A stretch of 64,000 nucleotides of DNA, from contig NZ_JAACFS010000002.1 of NCBI RefSeq assembly GCF_029051645.1, positions 248,001 through 312,000 on the forward strand. Direction: 5' to 3'. Source of the DNA: Bradyrhizobium sp. CSA112. GTDB lineage: Bacteria; Pseudomonadota; Alphaproteobacteria; Rhizobiales; Xanthobacteraceae. This document shows, in pieces, positions 16,038 through 24,731 of the stretch (position 1 is the stretch's first letter; each line of letters begins with the position of its first letter). The notes under the pieces are model-generated. The model was given only the letters and a program-made list of their open reading frames with translations, had not been told where the DNA came from and ran no database searches. A program made the translations under genes and the position numbers.

Positions 16038-16814
16038 CTAGAAGCCGGGCGGTAACGGCGCCTTCAGCCACTTCTCCGACAGTTTCCCGATCTCGCCCGA
16101 CGCCTTCGCCTTGGTGATGACCTCGTTGATCTTGGCGAGCAGCGCCGGCTCGTTCTTGTTGAGTCCGACATAGCAGGGGCTGTCCTTGATCACGAATTTC
16201 AGCGCCGGCGCGCGGGCGGGGACCTTCTCGGCAATGGCGGCGGCGACCGTGTTGCCGGTGGCGATCAGATCGACCTGGCCGGACACGAAGGCGGCGATCG
16301 TCGCGTTGTTGTCCTCGAAGCGCTTGACGGTGGCGTCCGGCGCCAAGGCGGTCAGCGCCTGTTCCTCGATCGCACCGCGGGTGGCGCCGATGGTCTTGCC
16401 CTTGAGATCGGCCGCGCTTGCGACCGCGATCGCCTTGGTGCCGAACACGCCGGAGAAGAACGGCGCATAGGCGATCGAGAAGTCGATGACCTTTTCGCGC
16501 TCCTCATTCTTGCCGAGGCTGGAGATCACGAGGTCGGCCTTGTTGGTCTGCAGATAGGGAATGCGGTTGGCACTGGTCACCGGGATGATCTCCGTCTTCA
16601 CCCCGAGTTCCTTGCCGATCAGATGGGCCATGTCGATGTCGTAGCCCTGCGGCTTGAGATCGAGGCCGGCGGAACCGAACGGCGCAAAATCCTGCGGCAC
16701 GGCGATCTTGATCACCTTTGACTTCATGATGGAGTCGAGGGCGTCGGCATGCGCCTGCGTTGTCACCGCAGCAGTGGCAAGTGCAGCGGCAAGCAACAGT
16801 TTCTTGAAAGGCAT
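16038..16814 (-). CDS. polar amino acid ABC transporter substrate-binding protein
   Basis: A periplasmic binding protein, SBP_bac_3 family, of 258 residues that captures an amino acid or related polar compound for the adjacent permeases. The signal peptide is MPFKKLLLAAALATAAVTTQ with cleavage near AHA. Ligand-pocket landmarks are visible: QDFAPFGS, YDIDMAHLIGKELG, DLVISSLGKNEERE and the GATRG turn. I chose the ATG at 16814, six bases after GGAGAT; a further start at 16844 is in frame. It is the first gene of the operon. The ligand cannot be deduced. Confidence 0.92.
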   Translation of the reverse strand: MPFKKLLLAAALATAAVTTQAHADALDSIMKSKVIKIAVPQDFAPFGSAGLDLKPQGYDIDMAHLIGKELGVKTEIIPVTSANRIPYLQTNKADLVISSLGKNEEREKVIDFSIAYAPFFSGVFGTKAIAVASAADLKGKTIGATRGAIEEQALTALAPDATVKRFEDNNATIAAFVSGQVDLIATGNTVAAAIAEKVPARAPALKFVIKDSPCYVGLNKNEPALLAKINEVITKAKASGEIGKLSEKWLKAPLPPGF

Positions 16815-16984
16815 TCTAACATCTCCGAGGTTACGCCAATTCACCGCCTCCGAAATCGCTCTCGGTGCGTATCATTCGGCTGATGTGGCCCGGCTCCACG
16901 TCGCGGTTCGACCCTGCCTGACGCCTCGCATTTAGGCAATGCTCGGCGTTGCTTTTTTTGAAGGCTTTTTGTGGGTTGTTTTTG

Positions 16985-17006
16985 TGCATGGTCACGCGAC
17001 CATGCA
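16985..17006. promoter_or_regulatory. perfect inverted repeat, possible operator
   Basis: TGCATGGTC-ACGC-GACCATGCA, nine-base arms and a four-base loop. It lies about 170 bases upstream of the ABC transporter operon start and just past the stop of the PAS_5 gene, so it could be an operator or a weak transcript end. A T-run lies on the plus-strand upstream side only. Confidence 0.4.
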
Positions 17007-17043
17007 TTGTGCTGCGGCGTTCAGTAAACCGATCGGTTCGCGA

Positions 17044-17598
17044 CTACCGCAGCCCTTCATACACCATGAAGCCGCGCGCGATCGCGAGCTTGCGCAAGGC
17101 GCGGGGAACGAGCTTTTGCGGCCGGTGCAAATAACGCCACGACGTCACCTTGAAATCCCTGATCGTGCCGAGGTCGTTTTCGAACGGCGCCAGCAATCCG
17201 GTCAGGCTGATCGGCGCATGCGCGCGGTTGTTGAATGGCAGCAGCAGCAATTCCAGATGCGCCGTCGTGCCGTCTTCCGAGGTCGCGGTGATGCCGGCAA
17301 TCGCCGCCAGCATTTCTTCGGCGACGTGGTTGATGATGTCCTCGATCTCGCGGCGGCTGTCCGCCGTGAACAGCGCTACGAGGCTCGCATCCTTCAAGTC
17401 GCGGCCGAGCAGGGCGCAGACCCGCGTTCCGGCGACGCGAAACGGGTAGCCGGCCTCGTTGTCGTAGGACAGAACGAAGATGTCGCCGAGTAGCTCGCGC
17501 ACCGCGCCGGGTTCGATCTCGCTGCGGTCCGGCGCCCGGGCATCGCCGCGCTTCGCATCCCAATAGGCGAAGAACTCGCGGCTCGATGGGTGTTTCAT
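17044..17598 (-). CDS. PAS_5-type PAS domain protein
   Basis: A 184-residue soluble protein of the single-PAS family common in Bradyrhizobium (Pfam PAS_5). The body from SREFFAYWDAKRGDARAPDR through LLLPFNNRAHAPISLTGLL forms the PAS fold, with the usual closing HRPQKLVPRALRKLAIA helix. No enzymatic or DNA-binding domain is attached, so any signalling must be through partners. ATG 17598 is the only reasonable start. It ends 46 bases before an inverted repeat. Confidence 0.85.
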   Translation of the reverse strand: MKHPSSREFFAYWDAKRGDARAPDRSEIEPGAVRELLGDIFVLSYDNEAGYPFRVAGTRVCALLGRDLKDASLVALFTADSRREIEDIINHVAEEMLAAIAGITATSEDGTTAHLELLLLPFNNRAHAPISLTGLLAPFENDLGTIRDFKVTSWRYLHRPQKLVPRALRKLAIARGFMVYEGLR

Positions 17599-17889
17599 CT
17601 CTTAATCCTCGCCCCCGGGGTTGCTTCGGCGAGACACATCTGTCCCGCTTTTGCGCACCACGGCTTCCCTTGCTTGTTGTGCAGGACAGGCTTTGCAGCG
17701 TCCATGCCGCCGACGCGATTTGGCCGCGCGAGGCGCGGCTTTGCGTTGTTAACGTTAAATTAACTATGAGGTTGGCGAAGCCGGGGCGACGTGCGTAGTG
17801 TGGAACGCATCCGATAGCGCCGGCTTATAGGAAAAAGTCTCGGCGCAGTTGGTACACAGGCTGGCGTCAAAACAGTTTGGTCATCGCGC

Positions 17890-17909
17890 GGGGAGGGGCG
17901 GGGATGTGA
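17890..17909 (+). repeat. 20-base G-rich motif, copy 2
   Basis: GGGGAGGGGCGGGGATGTGA, one base different from 10491-10510. Here it is in the predicted plus-strand transcript, followed by TCCCGG, which lets the second half form a hairpin. Confidence 0.6.
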
Positions 17910-17945
17910 TCCCGGCTCCAGGGGCGCGAAAGACTGGCGAGACAA

Positions 17946-17976
17946 GGGAGAGCTTTCTCAGGGCTCTCCCTTTTTC
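17946..17976 (+). terminator. rho-independent terminator
   Basis: GGGAGAGC (17946-17953) pairs with GCTCTCCC (17963-17970), followed by TTTTTC. It is a textbook form on the plus strand although no protein gene precedes it on that strand for over 1 kb, which is the main argument for a small RNA here. Confidence 0.85.
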
Positions 17977-17993
17977 TCTGGGTGGCGAGCTCG

Positions 17994-18106
17994 TGTCCCG
18001 GACGCGGCGCGGCACGAAGTGGTGCGACGCAGAGCCGGGACCCATAACGGCTCGTGGCTCCCGGCTCTGCGTCGCACCGCCAAGGCGCTGCGCCGCGTCC
18101 GGGACA
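17994..18106. repeat. long two-part palindromic repeat
   Basis: The outer arms TGTCCCGGACGCGGCGC (17994-18010) and their exact complement (18090-18106), and inner arms GGTGCGACGCAGAGCCGGGA (18021-18040) with their exact complement (18059-18078), nest to form a long hairpin. A related but decayed copy is at 45487-45602. This is a typical dispersed palindromic element of the group. Confidence 0.8.
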
Positions 18107-18200
18107 AGGAAATAGCCCCGATTGTGCACTTGCACAGGGCGGGCAAAGCCGCCTATCTGGACCAATACGCCGCGAAGCCACCTTGCAAGGTCCTAGCCCC

Positions 18201-18998
18201 TTGGAATCCCAGCCTTACTCATCCCCGGTCGAGCCGCCGGACGCCCCGCGTGAGCCGATCCTGACGCTGCCGGGCGCCCTGACGGCCTACATCGCGCTGA
18301 TCGCTGCGATTCATTTGCGGGTGCTGCTGCCGGTGGAGCTCGAAAACTGGACCATCGACGTCTTCGGTTTCATTCCAAAACGCTACGATTCGACGCTGCT
18401 TAACATCACCTTTCCCGGCGGGGCGGGCGCCAAGGTCTGGACCTTCGTCACCTATTCGCTGCTCCATGCCAATCTCAGCCATATCGGCTTCAACGTGCTG
18501 TGGCTGTTGCCGTTCGGCAGCGCGCTGGCGCGCCGGTTCAGCCCTGTCAGGTTCTTCGTATTCATGGCGGTGACGGCCGCGGCGGGCGCACTGGCACATC
18601 TCGTCACCCATGAACACGCGATCGCCCCGATGATCGGCGCCTCAGCCTCGGTATCCGGCGCGATGGCGGCTGCCATCCGCTTCGCCTTCGTGCGGGGGAG
18701 CTTTCTGTCGTTCAGCCGGGGGGATGCGGATGCCGCGGCGAAAGTTCCAGCGCTGTCGCTGGCCCGGGCGCTGCGCAACCCGCGCGTGCTCGGATTTCTG
18801 GCGGTGTGGTTCGGCGTCAACATCATCTTCGGGCTCGGGTCGATTTCGATCGGCGCCGAAGGCGCCAGTGTTGCCTGGCAGGCGCATATCGGCGGATTTC
18901 TCGCCGGCCTGATGTTGTTTTCGCTGTTCGATCCGGTGCCGCGTGCGACGCGGCATGCAGCGGATGCTTCATCGCCGGACGAGGCTGGCCGCGTCTGA
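18201..18998 (+). CDS. rhomboid family intramembrane serine protease
   Basis: An inner membrane protease that cuts within membrane helices. About six hydrophobic segments are seen. Family landmarks: HANLSHIGFNVLWLLPFG (loop and second helix with His and Asn), the serine region GASASVSGAMAA and the final-helix histidine in AHIGGFLAGL, giving the Ser-His dyad. I place the start at the TTG at 18201, giving 265 residues beginning ESQPYSSPVEPP; an upstream frame runs back into the palindromic repeat and is unlikely. AAGG lies ten bases before it. The substrate is unknown. Confidence 0.85.
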   Translation: MESQPYSSPVEPPDAPREPILTLPGALTAYIALIAAIHLRVLLPVELENWTIDVFGFIPKRYDSTLLNITFPGGAGAKVWTFVTYSLLHANLSHIGFNVLWLLPFGSALARRFSPVRFFVFMAVTAAAGALAHLVTHEHAIAPMIGASASVSGAMAAAIRFAFVRGSFLSFSRGDADAAAKVPALSLARALRNPRVLGFLAVWFGVNIIFGLGSISIGAEGASVAWQAHIGGFLAGLMLFSLFDPVPRATRHAADASSPDEAGRV

Positions 18999-19176
18999 TC
19001 GCCGCTTGCGGCGAAGGACGATTTCATCCATCATCCACATAAAGTTGTAACGCAAGCCAATGCCGCTGCCGTACCAGGACAGCCGCGCTTGCAGGCCGTG
19101 CCTTGAAATGAAACCGGCGCGGAACTGTCGCGAACAAGTCGGGCTCTCGGGGCGCGAACGGATTCAGGAGGCGACA

Positions 19177-19605
19177 ATGACGGTACGTTCAATTCTCGAC
19201 ACCAAGGGCCATCACATCCTGAGCGTCGAGCCGGACGTAAAGCTTTCGGCTGCGATCAAGATCCTTGGCGAACGCAAGATCGGCGCCGTGCTGGTGATGA
19301 ACCAGGGGCACCTCGAGGGTATCCTTTCGGAACGCGACATTGTCCGGGTGCTGGGCGAGCGCGGCGCCAGGGTGCTCGAGGAGCCGGTCAGCGCGGTCAT
19401 GACGAGCAAGGTCGTGAGCTGCCGCGAGTCCGATACCGTTTCCGGGATCATGGAGATGATGACGATTGGCAAGTTCCGCCATTTGCCCGTGGTCGAGGAT
19501 GGCAAGGTGGTCGGCCTGATTTCGATCGGCGACATCGTAAAGCGCCGCGTCCAGGAGTACGAGGCCGAGCAGGAAGCGCTGCGCGACTACATCAAGACGG
19601 CCTGA
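19177..19605 (+). CDS. CBS-domain pair protein
   Basis: A 142-residue cytoplasmic protein made of two CBS motifs (about 8-60 and 75-128), a module that usually binds adenosine nucleotides. Visible elements are GAVLVMNQGHLEGILSERDI and RHLPVVEDGKVVGLISIGDI, each the end of one CBS unit, and a charged C-terminal helix (QEYEAEQEALRDYIKTA). No catalytic domain is attached. The ATG at 19177 has AGGAG six bases upstream. It converges with the patatin gene; the stops are three bases apart. Confidence 0.9.
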   Translation: MTVRSILDTKGHHILSVEPDVKLSAAIKILGERKIGAVLVMNQGHLEGILSERDIVRVLGERGARVLEEPVSAVMTSKVVSCRESDTVSGIMEMMTIGKFRHLPVVEDGKVVGLISIGDIVKRRVQEYEAEQEALRDYIKTA

Positions 19606-19608
19606 TCG

Positions 19609-20679
19609 TCATTCCTTCTCGGCCTTTTCGATCGCCGGCCCGGCTTCGCCTGCTGGCGGCGGCGCCAGAATGTGGATCGCTTCCTGAATCGAATCGATGG
19701 CGCGCTCGGCCGCACGCACGCCGTGAGCGATCAGGTCGTCGGCGCGATGAAAATCGAACCAGCCGATCTTGCCGACGCGGGGCGAGATCAGCAGATCCGG
19801 CGGATCGCCGGCAAGCCGTGCGCGGGTGATGCGGTCCTGCATAATGTTGAAGGCATCGACCATCACCGAGGAGATGCCCGGCCGCCCGCCGCCGCCGAAG
19901 AACTCACGCTTCATGGTGCGCTCGGCGGAAAAGAATTTTCCGATGCCGCGTTTCCGCGGCTCGGGTTCGGACACCATTTCCGGCATCACCGATACCGAAA
20001 CGCCCGCTGTCTGGCCGTGGGAATAGATCGTCGTGGCGTGCGCGAAGACGTCGCTGGAAAGATTGGCGGCAATGACGATCTCTGCGCCGAGCGCGCGTGC
20101 CGCCGACACCGGCACCGGATTGACCAGGGCGCCGTCGACCAGCCAGCGGTCGCCGACCAGGATCGGCGAGAATATTCCGGGCAGCGCGTAGGAAGCGCGC
20201 ATCGCATCCACCATTGGGCCATGGGTCAGCCAGATCTCGTGGCCGGTGCGCACTTCGGTCGCAACGGTGGCAAATTTCACCGGCAGATCCTCGATCAGGC
20301 TCTGGCCGAGCGCCGCCTCCAGTTGGGCCGCCAGCTTGGCGCCGCCGATCAGGCCGGATCCGTTCAGGCGGATGTCGAGATAGGAGAGGACGGTTCGCGG
20401 CTGCAGGCTGCGCGCCCATTCTTCCAGGGTATCGAGATGTCCTGCGGCATAGGCGCCGCCGACCACGGCGCCGATCGACGTTCCAACCACGACATTGGGC
20501 ATGATTCCGTGGGCCACCAGCGTGCGGACGATGCCGATATGGGCAAAGCCGCGTGCGGCGCCGCCGCCTAGCGCGAGTCCGATCACCGGCCGGCGGATAC
20601 TGCCGAGTCCGACCTTGTCGTGGGCCTTGTCCTGGGCATCGGAGCTCCTTTGGCCGAGGCCGATCCAGCTATCCAACAC
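19609..20679 (-). CDS. patatin-like phospholipase, RssA type
   Basis: A serine lipid hydrolase with the Ser-Asp dyad of patatins: oxyanion motif GGGAARG, nucleophile motif GTSIG and aspartate motif VDGALVNPVPV are all present. The family (RssA-like, 300-350 residues) is cytoplasmic or peripheral to the membrane. I chose the GTG at 20679, which has AGGAGGGG five bases upstream, giving 356 residues starting LDSWIGLGQRSS; the longer frame to 20760 lacks a ribosome site. An insert around EPRKRGIGKFFSAERTM is basic and may touch membrane. Confidence 0.88.
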   Translation of the reverse strand: MLDSWIGLGQRSSDAQDKAHDKVGLGSIRRPVIGLALGGGAARGFAHIGIVRTLVAHGIMPNVVVGTSIGAVVGGAYAAGHLDTLEEWARSLQPRTVLSYLDIRLNGSGLIGGAKLAAQLEAALGQSLIEDLPVKFATVATEVRTGHEIWLTHGPMVDAMRASYALPGIFSPILVGDRWLVDGALVNPVPVSAARALGAEIVIAANLSSDVFAHATTIYSHGQTAGVSVSVMPEMVSEPEPRKRGIGKFFSAERTMKREFFGGGGRPGISSVMVDAFNIMQDRITRARLAGDPPDLLISPRVGKIGWFDFHRADDLIAHGVRAAERAIDSIQEAIHILAPPPAGEAGPAIEKAEKE

Positions 20680-20919
20680 GCCAACCCCTCCTGCGGCTTT
20701 GAAGGATATCCGCCGCAGCGTGGCCGCGCCAGAATTTCCGCCAGTCCCTTCCGTAAGCATGGTTTATGCCCGGCCAAATCGGGCTAGACGGGGATTGTGA
20801 CGGGGCCGCGACCTCGGGATCAACATTGGGTGTTACCCCGCTGACCCCGCTTCCGTAACCTCCCGGGGGCCGAACCGGCCGTGTGGTGGCTTGAATTTGC
20901 CGCGTTTTCGGTGAAAAGC

Positions 20920-22005
20920 ATGGCCATGATTTCGTGGGGTGACGGTATCGGTGGATACGGGCGGGGCGGATGGCCTTTCCCGGCGCTGGCGCTCGCCTTA
21001 ATGCTGGCTGCTTTGCTTCCGGCTCCGGTCTCGGCCCAGTGGTTCTCGGACCGCCCGCCGCCGGTGCCGCCCGCCGTGGTTCCGGATGCCCAGACCGGGC
21101 CTGCCATGAATCTGGCGCCGCCATCGGGCACGGCGACGAACCCATCGCTTCCCGCGCCGCTGACCCAGCCCACCATCGTTCAGCCGTCGCTTGCCACGGT
21201 GCCACCGGTGGTGCCGCCGCCAGGGGCTGCGACCGCAGGCCAGGCGGTGCTGTCGCTGACGGCGCGCTACGGCAAGGATCTGCCTGTTATCAACGGCGGG
21301 CTGGTGTGGCGGGTGTTCGCCGACAAGCCTGACGATACCGGCACGTTCAAGCTGATCCGCGAGGAGCGCGGCGCGACTCCGAACATCGTGCTGCCGCCCG
21401 GCAATTACGTCGTTCACGTCGCCCTCGGCCTGGTCAGCGCGGTACGTGCGGTGAGCCTGAAAGCGGAGACCGATCGCGTGGCCTTCGTGCTTCCGGCTGG
21501 CGGACTACGTATCGAAGGCCGCGTCGGCACCAGCAAGATTCCACCGAACCAGATTTCGTTCGCGCTCTACAAGGGCAGCCAGTTCGAAGGCGGCGCCGGC
21601 GCAGAGCGTTCCTCGCTGGTGCCCAACGTGGCCGCAGGCGACGTCGCGCTGCTGCCGGAGGGCACGTACTACATCATCTCCAACTATGGCGATGCCAACT
21701 CGGTCGTGCGCTCCGACATCCGAGTCCAGGCCGGCAAGCTGACGGACGTGACCGTCAGTCACCGCGCGGCGGTGATTACGCTGAAGCTCGTCAGCGACAG
21801 AGGCGGCGAGGCGCTCGCCAACACCGCATGGTCGGTGATCACGCCGGGCGGCGACGTCATCAAGGAATCGATCGGCGCGTTTCCGCGCGTGGTGCTGTCC
21901 GAAGGCGAATACCGGGCGATTGCCAAGAACGAAGGCAAGGTGTTCGAGCGTGCCTTCAACGTCGTCAACGGCGTCGACGGCGAGGTCGAGGTCGTCGCGC
22001 GCTAG
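20920..22005 (+). CDS. exported beta-rich protein of unknown function
   Basis: Function unknown. The 361-residue protein has a signal peptide (PALALALMLAALLPAPVSAQ), a Pro-rich linker (about 45-115) and then several repeats of a beta-sandwich-like unit. Each unit includes an L-x-P-G/E-x-Y-x-V turn: IVLPPGNYVVHV, ALLPEGTYYIIS and VVLSEGEYRAIA. Such units resemble carboxypeptidase-regulatory-like folds, which in other proteins bind carbohydrate or act as spacers. Start at the ATG 20920; a second ATG lies two codons on. Probably periplasmic. Confidence 0.75.
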   Translation: MAMISWGDGIGGYGRGGWPFPALALALMLAALLPAPVSAQWFSDRPPPVPPAVVPDAQTGPAMNLAPPSGTATNPSLPAPLTQPTIVQPSLATVPPVVPPPGAATAGQAVLSLTARYGKDLPVINGGLVWRVFADKPDDTGTFKLIREERGATPNIVLPPGNYVVHVALGLVSAVRAVSLKAETDRVAFVLPAGGLRIEGRVGTSKIPPNQISFALYKGSQFEGGAGAERSSLVPNVAAGDVALLPEGTYYIISNYGDANSVVRSDIRVQAGKLTDVTVSHRAAVITLKLVSDRGGEALANTAWSVITPGGDVIKESIGAFPRVVLSEGEYRAIAKNEGKVFERAFNVVNGVDGEVEVVAR

Positions 22006-22138
22006 ACGACTAACCATCGCACAACTTAAAACTGTCATAATCGCCATATCGGCGTACCGCTGCCGCAATTTTTTACACGGCCTTAAACCCCGCTGCATTG
22101 GATGCCCCGGGATTGAGTGCGCTTAGGCGGGGCAGGTT

Positions 22139-24646
22139 ATGGTTGCGGCCGACAGATCATCGAAAAAATCGTCAGAAAAATTCAATACCGAGATGTTCGC
22201 CGACGTCCCGGTCCTGAAGCGCAAATGGCAGGCTGCCTTGCGTCCGGGCGACAAGCTGCCGCGCTACGAGGACGTCATGCTGGGCAGCCTCGGCCGGCTG
22301 GCAGATCATGTCGTGCTGATTCGGAACGACGACGGTGCGCTCGCCGTCTCGCATAGCGGCCGCTATATCCAGCAATGGCTCAATGACGATCGTTGGGACG
22401 TTCCGCTCAGCGCATTGCCGCCGGATTGCGCGACCGCGCTTGGCGAGGCCGCATCTCACGCACTGCAGAACGGTGGACCGCACCTCGCTATGGCGCACTG
22501 CGTGCGCGACGGACTGGTTCGGACCTATGACGTGCTGGCGCTGCCGACGTCGTCACGCTGGGGCGGCACCCTGATCGGCGCCTATGTCAACGAGCGCGAC
22601 GCGCAATTCAACCTGCTCGACACGATCTTCTCCGCGACCGACGAGGGCGTGCTGTCGTTGGCTGCGGTTCGCGATGCGAATGGTCGTCCGTCCGATTTTC
22701 AGATCGTTCATCTCAATCAGGGGGCCGCGCGGCTGCTGCGGCAACCGTCGACGGAATTGTTGTGGCGACGGCTCGCCGCGGGCGGAAACCTGCTGTGCAC
22801 GCCAGATGTGATCCGGCGTCTGCGCGACATCATCGTCAGCGGCAATGGCGGTCAGATCGAAATCGACAGCGAGGACCGCTGCCTGCGGTTGGGCGTGACC
22901 GCGTTCGGCGACATGCTCTCGTTGACGGTCTCCGACGTCACGGCGCTGAAGCGACGCGAGGTTTCGTTCCGCCTGCTGTTCGACAACAATCCGATGCCGA
23001 TGTGGGTGTTCGATGCCGAAACGACCCGGTTCCTGAACGTCAACGACGCGGCCATACGGCATTACGGCTACCCCCGCGAAAGCTTCCTGCAGATGCAGCT
23101 TCGACAGATCTGGCCGGAGGATGAACGGGCCAGCCACAGCCAGGCGCTGCAGCAGCTCGGCGACGTCTATCATTCGAGCCGCGACTGGCGGCATCTCAAG
23201 GCCGACGGCAGTGAAATTCATGTGCTGACATTCGGACGCCGCGTCGCTTTCGACGGACGCGACGGCTATCTGGTGGCCGTCGTCGATATTACCGAGCGCC
23301 GCGAGACGGAGGCGCGGATCGCTCACATGGCCCATCACGACGGCCTGACCAACCTGCCGAACCGCGACTTCTTTCAGGAACGCCTTTGCCAGGCGCTCGA
23401 GCGGGCGGCGTCCAGCAACCGGCGCGTACCGGTGCTGTGCGTCGATCTCGACCTGTTCAAGAACGTCAACGATTCATTCGGCCACCCGATGGGCGATCGT
23501 CTGTTGAAGCAGGTGGCCGAGCGGTTGAAGTCCGAGGTTCGCGGCGACAATCTCGTCGCCCGGCTTGGCGGCGACGAATTCGCCATCGCGCTGGTCTCGG
23601 AGGTGTCGCCGATCGAGGTGAGCGACTTCGCCGACCGGCTGATCGGCGTTTTGAGCGCGCGCTACGACCTCGATGGCATCGAGGTTGTCGTCGGCGCCAG
23701 CGTCGGCATTGCGCTCTCGCCCGGCGATGGCGCAACCTGCGAGGAATTGATGCGCAACGCCGACATGGCGCTCTATCGGGCGAAGTCCGACGGCGGCAGC
23801 GTCCATCGCTTCTTCGAGCGCGAGATGGACCGCCAGGCACAGAAGCGCCGCGACATGGAGCGTGACCTGCGCCGGGCCTTCGCCAATGGCGAATTCGAAT
23901 TGCACTATCAGCCGCTGGTGGATACTGCCGCCAACCGGATCAGCGGGTTTGAATCGCTGCTGCGCTGGCGCAATCCGGAAAAGGGCATGGTCTCTCCGGC
24001 CGATTTCATTCCGGTCGCCGAGGATATCGGATTGATCGTGGCGCTGGGCGAGTGGGTGCTCCGCGAGGCCTGCTCCGTGGCGTCGAACTGGCCGGAAGAC
24101 ATCAAGGTCGCGGTCAATCTGTCGCCGGTCCAGTTCCGCAGCCGCAACCTGGTTCAGGCGGTGATTTCGGCGCTGGCGCATTCCGGCCTGTCGCCGCGGC
24201 GGCTTGAGCTTGAAATTACCGAGTCGGTCTTCCTGGCCGAGACCGAAGCCAATCTGGCGATCCTGCATCAGCTTCGCGAGCTCGGCGTCAGCATATCCAT
24301 GGACGATTTCGGCACCGGCTATTCGAGCCTGAGCTATCTCCGGAGCTTTCCGTTCGACAAGATCAAGATCGACCGCTCTTTCGTGAAAGACCTCGCCGAG
24401 CGTACCGATTGCGTCGCGATCGTACGCGCCATCTCTGGTCTCGGCCGCAGCCTGAACATCACGACCACGGCTGAAGGCGTCGAGACCATGGACCAGCTCG
24501 ACTGGCTGCGCGCCGAAGGCTGTAACGAGGTGCAGGGCTTTCTGTTCAGCGCGGCGAAGCCAGCATCCGAACTCGAGGCGCTGCTGTCCGCGTTCAGCGC
24601 CCGGGGCCTCGAAGGCCGCGTAAGCGCTCGTCATGCCCGGGCTTGA
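22139..24646 (+). CDS. PAS-GGDEF-EAL cyclic di-GMP signalling protein
   Basis: An 835-residue soluble protein. An N-terminal PAS_5-like region (about 20-160), a middle PAS-like region, and a PAS domain (about 275-400) lead to a GGDEF domain (about 405-565, motif LGGDEFAIAL intact) and an EAL domain (about 580-825). The EAL motif reads FESLLRW, with Ser for Ala, a common tolerated change; NLSPVQF, DDFGTGYSSL, KIDRSF and AEGVET are present, so phosphodiesterase activity is likely. GGDEF may be active or a GTP-binding regulator. Its last codons and stop lie inside a dispersed palindromic repeat. Confidence 0.9.
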   Translation: MVAADRSSKKSSEKFNTEMFADVPVLKRKWQAALRPGDKLPRYEDVMLGSLGRLADHVVLIRNDDGALAVSHSGRYIQQWLNDDRWDVPLSALPPDCATALGEAASHALQNGGPHLAMAHCVRDGLVRTYDVLALPTSSRWGGTLIGAYVNERDAQFNLLDTIFSATDEGVLSLAAVRDANGRPSDFQIVHLNQGAARLLRQPSTELLWRRLAAGGNLLCTPDVIRRLRDIIVSGNGGQIEIDSEDRCLRLGVTAFGDMLSLTVSDVTALKRREVSFRLLFDNNPMPMWVFDAETTRFLNVNDAAIRHYGYPRESFLQMQLRQIWPEDERASHSQALQQLGDVYHSSRDWRHLKADGSEIHVLTFGRRVAFDGRDGYLVAVVDITERRETEARIAHMAHHDGLTNLPNRDFFQERLCQALERAASSNRRVPVLCVDLDLFKNVNDSFGHPMGDRLLKQVAERLKSEVRGDNLVARLGGDEFAIALVSEVSPIEVSDFADRLIGVLSARYDLDGIEVVVGASVGIALSPGDGATCEELMRNADMALYRAKSDGGSVHRFFEREMDRQAQKRRDMERDLRRAFANGEFELHYQPLVDTAANRISGFESLLRWRNPEKGMVSPADFIPVAEDIGLIVALGEWVLREACSVASNWPEDIKVAVNLSPVQFRSRNLVQAVISALAHSGLSPRRLELEITESVFLAETEANLAILHQLRELGVSISMDDFGTGYSSLSYLRSFPFDKIKIDRSFVKDLAERTDCVAIVRAISGLGRSLNITTTAEGVETMDQLDWLRAEGCNEVQGFLFSAAKPASELEALLSAFSARGLEGRVSARHARA

Positions 24647-24718
24647 CCCGGGCATCCATCCTCTTTGCAAGAATCTTCTCAAGAGTGATGGATTGCCGGG
24701 TCAAGCCCGGCAATGACG
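24629..24718. repeat. palindromic repeat overlapping a coding end
   Basis: Starts CGTCATGCCCGGGCTTGACC and ends in its near-complement GGTCAAGCCCGGCAATGACG. It overlaps the last 18 bases of the GGDEF-EAL gene, supplying the final Arg-His-Ala-Arg-Ala and the TGA. Confidence 0.8.
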
Positions 24719-24731
24719 GTCAAAGGGATTC

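Larger units (their letters stand above)
17741..17976 (+). ncRNA. candidate small RNA with own promoter and terminator
   Basis: TTGCGT (17741-17746) and CTATGA (17764-17769), 17 bases apart, fit an alphaproteobacterial sigma-70 promoter, giving a transcript starting near 17776. It would end at the strong terminator 17946-17976, about 200 bases long. No open reading frame with a ribosome site is inside. Possible structure: an outer stem from GTCTCG near 17837 with CGAGAC near 17938-17943, and an inner hairpin CGGGGAT-GTG-ATCCCG. It contains copy 2 of the GGGGAGGGG motif. Unlike 6S, tmRNA, RNase P or SRP RNA as far as I can see. Confidence 0.45.
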
